In this document: positions 27,846 to 37,247 of the stretch, one piece after another
Position numbering within the stretch: the stretch's first letter is position 1
Layout: every line of letters begins with the position of its first letter
Assembly (NCBI RefSeq): GCF_029854215.1
Contig: NZ_CP122961.1
Coordinates: 3,162,001-3,226,000, forward strand
DNA length: 64,000 nt
Direction of reading: 5' to 3'
Source: Halomonas alkaliantarctica
GTDB taxonomy: Bacteria; Pseudomonadota; Gammaproteobacteria; Pseudomonadales; Halomonadaceae
Program-made: the position numbers and the translations under genes
The notes under the pieces: model-generated
Database searches by the model: none
What the model was told of the DNA's origin: nothing
Seen by the model: the letters and a program-made list of their open reading frames with translations, nothing else

Positions 27846-28228
27846 GCGCCTGGAAGGCTTACCTTGCGGTGGGTATCGGTAGCGGCGTGGGCAGCGCGCT
27901 GCGCTACGCTGTTTCGCTATTATCGCAGGCAGCACTAGGGGGTTATTTTCCCTGGGGAACCCTCATCGTTAACGTACTGGGCTCCTGCCTAATCGGCTGG
28001 TTGGCGGCCACCCTCTCGCGATACCCCAACGGCCAGCTAGCTCATTTCCAACCGTTATTAGTCGCCGGATTTTGCGGCGGCTTTACCACCTTTTCATTAT
28101 TTAGCTTAGAGACATTGCATCTAGTGCAGTTGGGCCGCCCTGGTATGGCGCTGGTTTATATCGTGGTCAGCCTACCGCTTTGGCTGGGCGCCGCCGTGGT
28201 GGGTGAGCGCATGGCGCTTTCTCGTTAG
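27842..28228 (+). CDS. crcB: Fluoride channel subunit FluC/CrcB (second of pair)
   Basis: 128-residue partner with GSGVGSALRY, FPWGTLIVNVLGSCLIGW and AGFCGGFTTFSLFSLETLHL. The start overlaps the previous stop (ATGA), so the two subunits are probably made in equal amounts. Followed 22 bases later by the ACR3-like gene. Confidence 0.9.
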   Translation: MSAWKAYLAVGIGSGVGSALRYAVSLLSQAALGGYFPWGTLIVNVLGSCLIGWLAATLSRYPNGQLAHFQPLLVAGFCGGFTTFSLFSLETLHLVQLGRPGMALVYIVVSLPLWLGAAVVGERMALSR

Positions 28229-28250
28229 CACAGTCACCCACGGGAGCCAC

Positions 28251-29222
28251 ATGCGCAATCAGATGGAAAAGCATCAATCTTGGCTCTACCTGGCTTCCAT
28301 TGGCTTAGGCCTAGCGTTAGGCATCAGAGCACCGCAATTCGCTGAGCCGCTGGCGCATTTTTTATGGCCGCTGCTAGCGGTGCTGCTTTATGCGACCTTT
28401 ACGCAAATTCCTTTACCGCACGTTGCCCGTAGCTTCGCGGACACACGCTTTATGGCCGCGCTGATGGTCGGTAACTTTATTGCCATTCCAGCCTTTCTAG
28501 CCATGACCGTTATTTGGCTGCCGCTTTCTCCCGCCGCAATGGCAGGCGTTTTACTGGTACTGCTGGTGCCCTGCACCGATTGGTTTATTACCTTTACGCA
28601 TTTAGGCAAGGGCGATAGTGCTCTGGCAGTTGCCGCCACCCCGCTACTGCTGCTGGTACAGATGGTCACGTTACCCATTTATTTGTGGCTATTCTTGGGT
28701 AGTGAGTGGTTTGGACTTACGCTCTCTAGAGAGCTGCTTAGTGCTTTTGCAGGACTTATTCTCACGCCTTTAGCACTCGCTTGGTTAACCGAGTACATAG
28801 CCCAGCACCACAAGGCAGTTAAACACACCGTGCATTACCTGGGTTTACTGCCAGTGCCCTTACTGGCCTTGGTGGTATTTATGATTGCCGCCTCCCAGGT
28901 CAACACTGTGTTCGATCTTAGCCGCGTGTTGATTCAGGTGGTATTTATCTTTATCGGTTTTTTACTCTTTGCGGCACTGTTGGGTAAGGGGCTTGGCAAG
29001 TTGTTTAAACTGCCCACCGCCAGCGCTAGAACGCTAGCGTTTAGCTTTGGGACGCGTAACTCCTTTGTGATACTGCCCATCGCCCTAACGCTACCTGGCG
29101 CCTGGCAAGCAGCGGTCGTGGTGGTGGTGTTTCAATCACTGGTAGAGCTATTTGGTATGGTGGCGTTTTTACGCTGGGTGCCCAGCAAGTTACTGCCGGA
29201 AGCCGAGGAAACCTCTGATTAA
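28251..29222 (+). CDS. ACR3/SBF-family transporter (arsenite-exporter-like)
   Basis: 323-residue protein with ten hydrophobic helices of the bile-acid:sodium symporter/ACR3 fold. The VPCTDWFITFTHLGKGD segment resembles the ACR3 signature around the functional cysteine; SFGTRNSFVILPIALTLP is the crossover helix. ATG at 28251 follows GGGAG. It may export arsenite, but no arsR or arsC is present, so another anion is possible. The stop overlaps the convergent cfa stop by four bases. Confidence 0.82.
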   Translation: MRNQMEKHQSWLYLASIGLGLALGIRAPQFAEPLAHFLWPLLAVLLYATFTQIPLPHVARSFADTRFMAALMVGNFIAIPAFLAMTVIWLPLSPAAMAGVLLVLLVPCTDWFITFTHLGKGDSALAVAATPLLLLVQMVTLPIYLWLFLGSEWFGLTLSRELLSAFAGLILTPLALAWLTEYIAQHHKAVKHTVHYLGLLPVPLLALVVFMIAASQVNTVFDLSRVLIQVVFIFIGFLLFAALLGKGLGKLFKLPTASARTLAFSFGTRNSFVILPIALTLPGAWQAAVVVVVFQSLVELFGMVAFLRWVPSKLLPEAEETSD

Positions 29223-30379
29223 CTAACACGAGAGTATCCTCCCAGCACTCCCTGCTTACTCATCACCAGCTGCCAAAGATGAATTTCCCTGGACCGGAAA
29301 GCACCGGCACACGTCAGCAAGTAGTAGCGCCACATACGATAGAAACGCTCGCCATACTGGCTTTCAAATGTCGGCCAGTGCCTCTCAAAGTTATCGTGCC
29401 ACGCCATCAGGGTGCGGTCGTAATCAGCCCCAAAATTATGCACATCCTCCACCACGAACAGTGCTTCAGCAGCATCCGCGATTTGCCCCAAGGTGGGCAG
29501 CTCGCCATTGGGGAAAATATACTTATCAATCCAAGGGTCAGTCACTGTGTTGCTTAAGCTTTTGCCGATGGTATGCAGCAAAAACAGCCCATCCTCTTTT
29601 AAGCAGCGGTTAACGACGCCCATATACTCACGATAATTTTTATGCCCTACATGCTCGAACATGCCGATGCTGACAATACGGTCAAACTGCTCGCTTTCAT
29701 TTCGGTAATCCTGCAGTCGAAACTCTACTGGCAAGCCCTTTTTGAGCAACCGCTGCCCAAACTCCGCTTGCTCTTTGGAGATAGTCAAACCTACGCACTC
29801 AACACCATAGTGCTCCGCCGCGTAGGCCATAAAGCTACCCCAGCCGCAGCCAATATCGAGTACCTGCATACCTGGCTTTAATTGCAATTTACGGCAGACG
29901 AGGTCGAGTTTGGCTTCCTGGGCTTCGTCCAAGGTTCGAGCATGCTTCCAGTAACCACAGGTATAGGTCATGCGCTGATCGAGCATGGCCGCGTAGAAGT
30001 CATTACCCAGGTCGTAATGCTTTTCGCCCACCTCCCAGGCTCGCTTCGCCGTTTGACGATTCAACAGGCGCGAACGCAGCGAGTGATAAACCAATTGAGT
30101 GGGCTTGATACGCTGCCCGAGCCGGGCACGCATTAAACGGTAAAACAACTCGTCAAGCCGGTCAGCGTCCCAGTCACCCTTCATATAGCTTTCGCCAAGC
30201 CCAAGATTGCCTCGCGAAAGAGCGCTATCAATAACGCCGGGTGCATTCAACTGGATATCCCATGGTCGACTGCCGTCGAGCTGAATATCGGCTTGGGCCA
30301 ATAGCTCGGCAACAAAGCGGTGGGAAGTCGAAGCTTCATCGAAGCCAACAGGCGGTTTTTCCATCAAAGGCATGTTCAC
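29219..30379 (-). CDS. cfa: Cyclopropane-fatty-acyl-phospholipid synthase
   Basis: 386-residue SAM-dependent enzyme that cyclopropanates membrane lipids on entry to stationary phase or under acid and salt stress. Motif I VLDIGCGWGSF, the YTCGYWKHARTLDEAQ loop, GLTISKEQ and the bicarbonate-site region (FEHVGHKNY, YIFPNGELPT) are present. Start GTG at 30379 follows GAGGAG; an ATG at 30373 is close by. RpoS commonly drives cfa, but I cannot show that here. Confidence 0.95.
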   Translation of the reverse strand: MNMPLMEKPPVGFDEASTSHRFVAELLAQADIQLDGSRPWDIQLNAPGVIDSALSRGNLGLGESYMKGDWDADRLDELFYRLMRARLGQRIKPTQLVYHSLRSRLLNRQTAKRAWEVGEKHYDLGNDFYAAMLDQRMTYTCGYWKHARTLDEAQEAKLDLVCRKLQLKPGMQVLDIGCGWGSFMAYAAEHYGVECVGLTISKEQAEFGQRLLKKGLPVEFRLQDYRNESEQFDRIVSIGMFEHVGHKNYREYMGVVNRCLKEDGLFLLHTIGKSLSNTVTDPWIDKYIFPNGELPTLGQIADAAEALFVVEDVHNFGADYDRTLMAWHDNFERHWPTFESQYGERFYRMWRYYLLTCAGAFRSREIHLWQLVMSKQGVLGGYSRVS

Positions 30380-30497
30380 AGCAGGCTCCTCGCGCTATTC
30401 CAGTGAGTGAATAGGTAACAACCTGACTATTAGCATAGAAGCGCATTGCAACATTAGCATCATTTGATAGAGACCAATTTTATGCACTGCAGGTACT

Positions 30498-30532
30498 AAA
30501 AAACCGGCACACTCAAGAAGAGAAGGCCGGCT
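30498..30532 (-). terminator. Terminator after second universal stress gene
   Basis: On the minus strand CCGGC / GCCGG with a 17-base loop is followed by TTTTTT. Confidence 0.65.
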
Positions 30533-30583
30533 GCGAAGGTAATACGCAAAGCGAGCTAAACGGTTATGTGCTGCCGTTGAGTT

Positions 30584-31441
30584 TTAGCGCAAAATCAGCA
30601 CCGGTATGCGGCTACCACGCAGCATGGCCGTTGTGGTGCTTCCGACCAGCAGGTGGCGAATACGCGAGTGCCCGTAGGCGCCCATCACCAGCAGATCGAT
30701 ACTGTGCTCTTTTTCGTAGGATTGTAGGGCTTCGTCTACCTCACCAGCACGAATAGCGCCTTCAGCTTGATGGCCCGCTTCGCGCAATGTGCTTAACGCC
30801 CAATCAAGCTCGGAGCGGCGTTCGGCCGTCTCCGCACCGACGATCAGTACATGGCACTCGGTGCCTGCGAATAACGGTGAACGAGCCAGCATCTCAACGC
30901 CTTTACGGGCGGTTTTGCTACCGTCAAAGGCCATCAGGATCTTTTCAGGTCGCTTGAAGGTTTTCGGCACCATCAGGATCGGACGGTGCAGTTCACGCAC
31001 CGCCCGTTCAAGGTTAGAGCCAAGATGACTACTGGCCTGGTGGGCGGTCTCACCGCGTTTACCCACCACCAGCAAACGCACCTCTTTTTCAAGCTCTAAC
31101 AAACTCTCTACCAGGGTGCCATTGCGCTGACGAGTAACGGGGTCGCTGACCCCATCCTCAATCGCCCGCTCTTTGGCGGCTTCCAGCATCAGCCTGCCCT
31201 GCTCGCGATTCACCTTGGCGCGCTGCTCATCAAGCTCTGAAAGCTCTTTCATCAGCCGTTCGCGGGCGCCAAAACGCAGGTTGCCGGAAAGATTCTGCTC
31301 TTCGGGTACTTCCGAGTGATTGTCGACCACATGCACAAAGGTTAACGGTGCATCCATCGCCAAGCTGGCCCAGGCTGCATAATCGCAGACGCCTTCCGAA
31401 AACTGGGAGCCGTCAATCGCGGCTAATACTTGATCTGTCAT
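30584..31441 (-). CDS. Tandem-domain universal stress protein (copy 2)
   Basis: 285 residues, two UspA domains with ATP-binding patterns GKRGETAHQASSHLGS and GAYGHSRIRHLLVGS. The ATG at 31441 has GGAGAG at the right distance; another ATG lies 12 bases upstream. It lies 20 bases after the SulP gene on the same strand. SulP-USP neighbours are frequent in marine bacteria and suggest a stress-linked control of anion uptake. Confidence 0.93.
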   Translation of the reverse strand: MTDQVLAAIDGSQFSEGVCDYAAWASLAMDAPLTFVHVVDNHSEVPEEQNLSGNLRFGARERLMKELSELDEQRAKVNREQGRLMLEAAKERAIEDGVSDPVTRQRNGTLVESLLELEKEVRLLVVGKRGETAHQASSHLGSNLERAVRELHRPILMVPKTFKRPEKILMAFDGSKTARKGVEMLARSPLFAGTECHVLIVGAETAERRSELDWALSTLREAGHQAEGAIRAGEVDEALQSYEKEHSIDLLVMGAYGHSRIRHLLVGSTTTAMLRGSRIPVLILR

Positions 31442-31461
31442 ATCGCTCTCCATGCGTTGGT

Positions 31462-32952
31462 TCAGTGGCCGCCCATCAGCTTTTCAACCGCTTCGGGATC
31501 GTTGTGTACTGCATAGCGATCCACTACCGTTGCGCTGGCTTCGCTCAAGCCCACCAACTCTACCTCGGTACCTTCACGACGGAATTTAATCACGATCCGA
31601 TCCAGTGCCTGGACAGCAGTCACATCCCAGAAATGTGCACGGGAAAGATCAATCCTCACCTTATCAATACTTTCCTTGAGATCGAAAGCGGCCGTAAAAC
31701 GCTCGGAAGAGGCAAAGAATACTTGACCTACTACCTGATATTCACGCTCCTTGCCAGCCTCAATCTCTTTTGAGCCGATGTAGAGAATGTTGCCCACTTT
31801 ATTAGCAAAGAACAGTGCAGCAAGCAGTACACCAACAAATACACCAATAGCTAAGTTGTGCGTACTAACCGTAACCGCAACCGTTGCCAGCATGACAATA
31901 TTGGTGCTTATCGGATGCTTTTTAAGATCCCGGATCGATTCCCAGCTAAAGGTACCAATCGACACCATGATCATTACCGCTACCAGCGCCGCCATGGGAA
32001 TTTGTGATACCCAATCGGCTAAAAAGACCACCATTAGCAGCAACACAACACCTGCTATGAGTGTCGAAAGGCGCGTACGTCCACCGGATTTAATATTGAT
32101 CACCGACTGTCCAATCATGGCACAGCCCGCCATACCGCCCATTAAACCTGCACCAATGTTGGCGATACCTTGGCCCTTACATTCGCGGTTTTTATTACTC
32201 GGCGTATCGGTGAGGTCGTCAACAATAGTGGCGGTCATCATGGATTCAAGCAGGCCTACCACGGTCAGCATGATCGCGGTGGGGAAGATGATCATCAATG
32301 TTTCAAGGTTTAAGGGCACTTCTGGCCATAGAAACATAGGCAAGGTATCGGGCAGTTCACCCATATCACCCACGCTGCGAATATCCATGCCGCTGACCAT
32401 ATACACCACGGTTAACACCACAATGCAGACTAGCGGCGAGGGAACTGATTTTCCGATGACGGGTAAATAGGGGAACAGGTAGATAATGCCCAGGCCCGCC
32501 AACGTCATTACATAGACGTGCCAGGTGACGTCGGTCAATTCCGGTAGCTGTGCCATAAAAATCAAAATCGCCAGCGCATTTACAAACCCGGTCACCACTG
32601 AGCGCGACACGAAGCGCATCAAATCCGCGAGTTTCAGATAGCCCGCAACAATCTGCAGTACACCGGTGAGCAGCGTTGCTGCCAGCAGATACTCGAGCCC
32701 ATGCTCTTTCACTAGCGTCACCATCAGCAGCGCCATGGCTCCGGTAGCGGCAGAAATCATGCCAGGACGACCACCGGTAAAGGCGATGACTACCGCGATA
32801 CAGAAAGAGGCGTAGAGGCCGACTTTAGGGTCAACACCGGCAATAATCGAGAAGGCAATCGCCTCGGGAATCAATGCGAGCGCTACTACAATGCCCGAGA
32901 GCGTGTCGCCCTTTATATTGGAAAACCACTCATGCTTACTGAAAAGAGACAT
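31462..32952 (-). CDS. SulP-family anion transporter
   Basis: 496 residues: 12-14 membrane helices with the conserved N-terminal [22 protein letters not shown], and a C-terminal STAS domain (about residues 400-490, [29 protein letters not shown]). Substrate could be bicarbonate, sulfate or another anion; the motif set does not decide. The ATG at 32952 was chosen, since a longer frame to 33027 gives an unusual N-terminus. Followed by a universal stress protein gene. Confidence 0.88.
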   Translation of the reverse strand: MSLFSKHEWFSNIKGDTLSGIVVALALIPEAIAFSIIAGVDPKVGLYASFCIAVVIAFTGGRPGMISAATGAMALLMVTLVKEHGLEYLLAATLLTGVLQIVAGYLKLADLMRFVSRSVVTGFVNALAILIFMAQLPELTDVTWHVYVMTLAGLGIIYLFPYLPVIGKSVPSPLVCIVVLTVVYMVSGMDIRSVGDMGELPDTLPMFLWPEVPLNLETLMIIFPTAIMLTVVGLLESMMTATIVDDLTDTPSNKNRECKGQGIANIGAGLMGGMAGCAMIGQSVINIKSGGRTRLSTLIAGVVLLLMVVFLADWVSQIPMAALVAVMIMVSIGTFSWESIRDLKKHPISTNIVMLATVAVTVSTHNLAIGVFVGVLLAALFFANKVGNILYIGSKEIEAGKEREYQVVGQVFFASSERFTAAFDLKESIDKVRIDLSRAHFWDVTAVQALDRIVIKFRREGTEVELVGLSEASATVVDRYAVHNDPEAVEKLMGGH

Positions 32953-33469
32953 GCAGAGAGTCCTGGTTGGGGATTGAAAGAATAACAACGAGATAATCAA
33001 AACCGTTGACGCAACGCAGCGACGCATTCATGGCGTGCAATAAAAGACCAATGAGTCAGTGCTGGAGCAATCAAATATTGGGTCCGCCAATCGGCAGAAG
33101 AGTGGCAATAGCGAACCGTAACGCCGTGACAACGCAATGAACGTGTCCGACGTATCGCTTGAGGAGGGGAAAAACCTAGGGCGGAGTCATCAGCCCTGAA
33201 ACAGGTAGTACCTGCAATAAACGTGAAAAGATCATTACCGTTATGCCTTGCTGTCAGTAAAACGCGAATCTACATCATCGCGTCGTTATAAGCCGCAGGA
33301 GTCTATCAGCAATTCCACCTGGTTGCACCCCGCGCTACTCCCTTTGCAGGGTGCCCTCTAGGCTAAATTTGGCGTACCATTACGCTCGAAAACGACGCCT
33401 TATCAGGTCCCAACTATTTACGTTGAAGCGGCAAGCGCAACCCGTTTGCCGATCAAAGAGGAGCAGCAC
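32953..33469. other. 517-base divergent intergenic region
   Basis: No gene is seen between sulP and the isocitrate dehydrogenase gene. It contains a 13-bp perfect dyad CAGGTAGTACCTG (33202-33214) and a hairpin with stem GCACCC/GGGTGC (33325-33354, 18-base loop). Both are possible control sites for either gene. I could not identify a named RNA element. Confidence 0.5.
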
Positions 33470-34486
33470 ATGAGCCAATCTATTGCAGTCATCAAGGGCG
33501 ACGGTATCGGCCCCGAAATTATGGAGGCCACGCTGCGTGTACTCGACGCGTTAGATTGCGGCTTAACCTACCAGCATATAGACGCTGGCCTAGGCGCCCT
33601 GGAAAAGCATGGCACGCTGATTCCACAAGAATCCCTGGATGCCATTGAAAAATACGGCATCGCGCTGAAAGGACCGCTCACCACGCCGATTGGCAAGGGC
33701 TTCTCTTCGATTAACGTACAGCTACGCCGCCACTTTGATCTGTACGCCAACGTGCGCCCGGCTATTAGCTTTCCCGGCACCCGTTCACGCTACGACGGCA
33801 TCGACATGATCACCGTGCGCGAAAACACCGAAGGTGCGTATCTTTCCGACGGCCAGGAGATGATCGACGACGGTGAGACGGGCATTTCAGTGATCAAAGT
33901 AACCCGCAAGGGCTCCGAGCGTATCGTGCGCTACGCCTTTGAACTGGCCAAAAACAACGGCCGCAAAAAAGTCACCGCGGTACATAAAGCCAACATCATC
34001 AAAACCAGCTCTGGGCTGTTCTTGGACGTGGCGCGCGAAATAGCCAAAGAGTATCCCGAGATTGAATTCCAGGAGATGATCGTTGATAACGCCTGCATGC
34101 AGCTGGTGATGAACCCTCATCAGTTTGATGTAATGGTCACCACCAACCTGTTCGGCGATATTCTCTCTGACCTTTGTGCTGGCTTAGTCGGCGGTTTGGG
34201 TCTCGCCCCAGGTGCGAACATCGGTGAAAAAGCGGCGATCTTTGAGGCCGTGCACGGCTCTGCACCGGATATCGAAGGCAAAAACATCGCCAACCCATGC
34301 GCTTTGCTGCTGGCTGCGGCCCAAATGCTGGATCACCTGGGCATGAATGAAAAGGGTGACGCAATCCGCCAGGGCATTCGTACCGTACTGGAAACCCGCC
34401 GCGATATGGTCACCCCCGATATGGGCGGGACTGGCAGCACCGACTCCTTCGCCCAGGCGCTGGTCGAGTACGTTCAGAGCCACTAG
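33470..34486 (+). CDS. NAD-dependent isocitrate dehydrogenase (isocitrate/isopropylmalate family)
   Basis: 338-residue beta-decarboxylating dehydrogenase. KGDGIGPEIM, the substrate arginine region QLRRHFDLYANVRP, DMITVRENTEGAYLS, and NLFGDILSDLCAGLVGGLGLAPGAN with HGSAPDIEGKN are the family motifs. Its short length, the single-subunit layout and KANIIKTSSGLFL resemble NAD-type IDH rather than the long NADP monomeric enzyme or LeuB. ATG at 33470 follows AGAGGAG. Could feed extra 2-oxoglutarate; tartrate-type or homoisocitrate activity cannot be excluded. Confidence 0.85.
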   Translation: MSQSIAVIKGDGIGPEIMEATLRVLDALDCGLTYQHIDAGLGALEKHGTLIPQESLDAIEKYGIALKGPLTTPIGKGFSSINVQLRRHFDLYANVRPAISFPGTRSRYDGIDMITVRENTEGAYLSDGQEMIDDGETGISVIKVTRKGSERIVRYAFELAKNNGRKKVTAVHKANIIKTSSGLFLDVAREIAKEYPEIEFQEMIVDNACMQLVMNPHQFDVMVTTNLFGDILSDLCAGLVGGLGLAPGANIGEKAAIFEAVHGSAPDIEGKNIANPCALLLAAAQMLDHLGMNEKGDAIRQGIRTVLETRRDMVTPDMGGTGSTDSFAQALVEYVQSH

Positions 34487-34497
34487 CCGGCTCTTTC
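34477..34497 (+). terminator. Short hairpin after isocitrate dehydrogenase
   Basis: GAGCC / GGCTC stem overlapping the stop codon is followed by TTTCT; weak terminator between convergent genes. Confidence 0.4.
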
Positions 34498-36692
34498 TAG
34501 CCAACGCCATTAAAGCGGTAACGCAATAAGTACAGTGCATTGAGGGTGACCAAAACGGTCGCCCCAGTGTCCGCCATTACCGCGACCCACATCCCCGTGA
34601 TGCCTAGCGCCGTTGAGACCAAAAACAGCGCTTTGAAGCCAAGCGCCAGGGCCACATTGGTTTTTACATTGCGCATGGTGGCCCGAGAAAGCGCGATCAT
34701 CTCGGCAATACCGCCGACCCGATTTTTCAGCAAGGCGGCATCCGCGGTTTCCAATGCCACATCCGTACCACTGCCCATCGCAATCCCCACCTCTGCCGCT
34801 GCAAGCGCAGGCGCATCGTTAATACCATCCCCAACCTTGCCCACCGGGCCAAGCCCTTGCGCCTGCCACTGGCGCACACGCTGGGCTTTGTCTTCCGGCA
34901 TTAGCTCGCCTTCTGCTTCAATACCAAGCTGCTCACCAATAGCGGCCACGGTGCGGGCGTTGTCTCCGCTAAGCATCACGACCTGAACGCCTAAGCGCTC
35001 TAGCGCTTGGAGGCCCTTGTGAGCATCTTCACGAGGCTCATCACGCAGGGCGATCAGCCCTAAAGGGCGCTCGTTATCTATCAGCACCACGACACTTTTG
35101 CCATCCGCTTCCAGCGACGCAATGCGGGCTTCTATCTCACTGGAGTGCTGGTTAAAAGATTGCAGATAGCGCGGGCTCACCAGCATTAACTCACGCCCTT
35201 CTACCTGCCCGGCAACGCCCTGCCCCGCTAACGCTCGGGCATCCTGCACAGTCGGTATCGGAGCCCCATCTTGCCGGTCATAATAATCACTGATCGCCAC
35301 GGCAAGAGGATGGCTTGAGCTCTGCTCCAGAGCGGCAGCAAGACGCACTATCTCATCGCGACGGTTCTTATCAAGATGACTACCAGCTTCAAGGCTCTCA
35401 ACATCCGTCACAGTGGGCTTGCCTGCGGTTAGCGTGCCGGTTTTATCCAGCGCAACCCGCTTGAGTTTACCCAACTGCTCAAGTACCGCGCCGCCTTTCA
35501 TCAACAGGCCATTGCGAGCACCCACCGATAACCCGGCGGCAATCGCTGCAGGGGTCGAGATGACTAGCGCACAGGGGCAGGCAATGAGCAGAAGCGCTAG
35601 GGCGCGATAGATGGACTCAGACCACAGCATCGTCGACACCAGCGGCGGTATGATCGCGACCAGCAATGCCACCCCGACGACCGCCGGCATATAGTAAAAC
35701 GCGAAGCGGTCAATAAAGCGCGCCACTGGCGCTTTCGCTGCCTGTGCCTCTTCCACTAGCTTAATTACCCTAGCGATGGTGTTATTTTCAGCACTTTGGG
35801 TCACCTCGACGTCAAGAACGCCATCCAGGTTGATGGTACCGGCAAACACTGTCTCACCTTCGCCACGCTCCCGCGGCACCGACTCGCCGTTGACCGGCGA
35901 TTCATCGATTGAGGAGTGACCGGCAATAATTTGCCCATCACAGGGTAGCCGATCACCTGGACGTACCTGCACCCGTTGCCCAGGCTGAAGCGAGGCGGCG
36001 GCTATCTCGCGTATTTCGCCATGCTCAAGTAACCGCGCGATGGAGGGCGTCAGCTTGGAAAGCGCCGAAATACTGCGGCGCGCTTGAGCGGCGGCGACGC
36101 CTTCCAGCATCTCCCCCACCGCAAATAGAAACACCACCACCGCCGCTTCGGCGGCGGCGTTTATCGCCAGCGCCCCAAGAGCGGCAATGCTCATCAGCAT
36201 TTCGATGGTGAAGGGGTTGCCCATCTTAAGCGCCTGCCACGCACGCTGAATAATCGGTACAAGGCCAACGACCGTCGCGGCAATAAACGGCCAACTGCCC
36301 AGAGCGGGCCAGGCGAACTTAAGCCCCCAAGCAAGCGCCAGCAACGCACCGCTGACAATCACTAAATACCCTTTTGGGGACTGCCACCAAGAGGACGACT
36401 TTTCCGATTCAGCCTTGGCCGCCGATTCATCAACCACTTGGTAGCCCAGCGCTGTGATCGTCGACTCAATTTCGGAATGTGGCAGCACTTTTCCCATTGG
36501 CGCGGTTAATCGCACCGAGCCGGTGACAGAACTCGCGGAGACTTCTTCAACATGGCTTAAGCGCGTTAACGCCGCTTCGACTTTACGTTCGCAGCCGCCA
36601 CAGTCCATGCCCTGCACGCGCAAGGTGATCGGTGTGTTCGTCGCTTGTGGCGTCGGGTGTTGTGTCGTTTTAGCGGGGGTGGTGTCACTCAT
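34497..36692 (-). CDS. zntA: P1B-type heavy-metal ATPase (Zn/Cd/Pb exporter, ZntA-like)
   Basis: 731 residues. An N-terminal heavy-metal domain with GMDCGGC, membrane helices with the ion-binding CPCALVIS, phosphorylation site DKTGTLTAG, and hinge GDGINDAPALAAAE are all present. The actuator loop reads NGES where TGES is more common. It exports divalent soft metals, most likely zinc, cadmium or lead given the CPC site and the MerR partner. ATG at 36692; a TTG 15 bases upstream is the longer option. Divergent from the MerR gene and driven by the promoter described next. Confidence 0.92.
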   Translation of the reverse strand: MSDTTPAKTTQHPTPQATNTPITLRVQGMDCGGCERKVEAALTRLSHVEEVSASSVTGSVRLTAPMGKVLPHSEIESTITALGYQVVDESAAKAESEKSSSWWQSPKGYLVIVSGALLALAWGLKFAWPALGSWPFIAATVVGLVPIIQRAWQALKMGNPFTIEMLMSIAALGALAINAAAEAAVVVFLFAVGEMLEGVAAAQARRSISALSKLTPSIARLLEHGEIREIAAASLQPGQRVQVRPGDRLPCDGQIIAGHSSIDESPVNGESVPRERGEGETVFAGTINLDGVLDVEVTQSAENNTIARVIKLVEEAQAAKAPVARFIDRFAFYYMPAVVGVALLVAIIPPLVSTMLWSESIYRALALLLIACPCALVISTPAAIAAGLSVGARNGLLMKGGAVLEQLGKLKRVALDKTGTLTAGKPTVTDVESLEAGSHLDKNRRDEIVRLAAALEQSSSHPLAVAISDYYDRQDGAPIPTVQDARALAGQGVAGQVEGRELMLVSPRYLQSFNQHSSEIEARIASLEADGKSVVVLIDNERPLGLIALRDEPREDAHKGLQALERLGVQVVMLSGDNARTVAAIGEQLGIEAEGELMPEDKAQRVRQWQAQGLGPVGKVGDGINDAPALAAAEVGIAMGSGTDVALETADAALLKNRVGGIAEMIALSRATMRNVKTNVALALGFKALFLVSTALGITGMWVAVMADTGATVLVTLNALYLLRYRFNGVG

Positions 36693-36726
36693 CGCTCTTT
36701 GCTCCAAGTTGGTCTATCTTGACAGC

Positions 36727-36757
36727 AGCGTAATACCTATAGTCACTAGAGGTTCAA
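36727..36757 (-). promoter_or_regulatory. MerR-type promoter/operator for the metal ATPase
   Basis: On the minus strand a -35 TTGAAC (36757-36752) and -10 TACGCT (36732-36727) are separated by 19 bases, the long spacer typical of MerR-activated promoters. Between them sits the dyad ACCTCTAGTGACTATAGGT (36735-36753). It faces the ATPase gene. Confidence 0.8.
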
Positions 36758-36760
36758 GCA

Positions 36761-37240
36761 ATGAACGATCAAAACCCTGAGTCAGCCGCCACTGAGCGCT
36801 ATATCGGCATTGGCGAGTTGGCACGTGAGTCCGGCTGCAAGCCAGAAACGGTGCGCTACTACGAACAGATTGGGCTGCTACCTTCAGCGCCACGCAACGA
36901 GGGCAACCAGCGTCGCTATACCCCCGCCGCTATCCGCCGATTGACGTTTATTCGTCATGCGCGGGATTTTGGCTTTTCAGTGGAGGCGGTAAGGGAGCTG
37001 TTACAAATGGCGGATTATCCCGCCATGCCCTGCGAGGAGGTTGATACGCTGGCAAAGCGGCACTTGGCTGAAGTTGAAGCTCGACTCGAGCGACTCACCT
37101 CAGTGCGCGATGAGCTTCAGCGTATGATCAATCAGTGCGCGGGAGGCAATGTTGGCCAGTGCCATATTATTGACGTACTAAGCGACCACCGGTTGTGCCA
37201 TCAAACAGGGCCTCACGGTGGCGCCGATGTCATAGGTTAA
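36761..37240 (+). CDS. MerR-family heavy-metal regulator (CadR/PbrR/ZntR-like)
   Basis: 159 residues: winged helix-turn-helix (YIGIGELARESGCKPETVRYYEQIGLL), dimer coiled coil, and C-terminal metal-binding loop. Cysteines lie in MPCEEV, NQCAGGNVGQC and near the end (RLCHQ), and the C-terminus is His-rich (HHG-like, CHQTGPHGG). It should repress, and on metal binding activate, the divergent ATPase. Metal choice (Cd, Pb or Zn) is not decided. Confidence 0.9.
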   Translation: MNDQNPESAATERYIGIGELARESGCKPETVRYYEQIGLLPSAPRNEGNQRRYTPAAIRRLTFIRHARDFGFSVEAVRELLQMADYPAMPCEEVDTLAKRHLAEVEARLERLTSVRDELQRMINQCAGGNVGQCHIIDVLSDHRLCHQTGPHGGADVIG

Positions 37241-37247
37241 CGCGCGA

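Noticed and set aside
33325..33354. GCAAAGGGAGTAGCGC on the minus strand resembles the first loop of the yybP-ykoY manganese riboswitch
   Set aside because: Only three of the four expected G bases are present, the second conserved half was not found, and the gene downstream is SulP rather than a manganese or TerC-type transporter.
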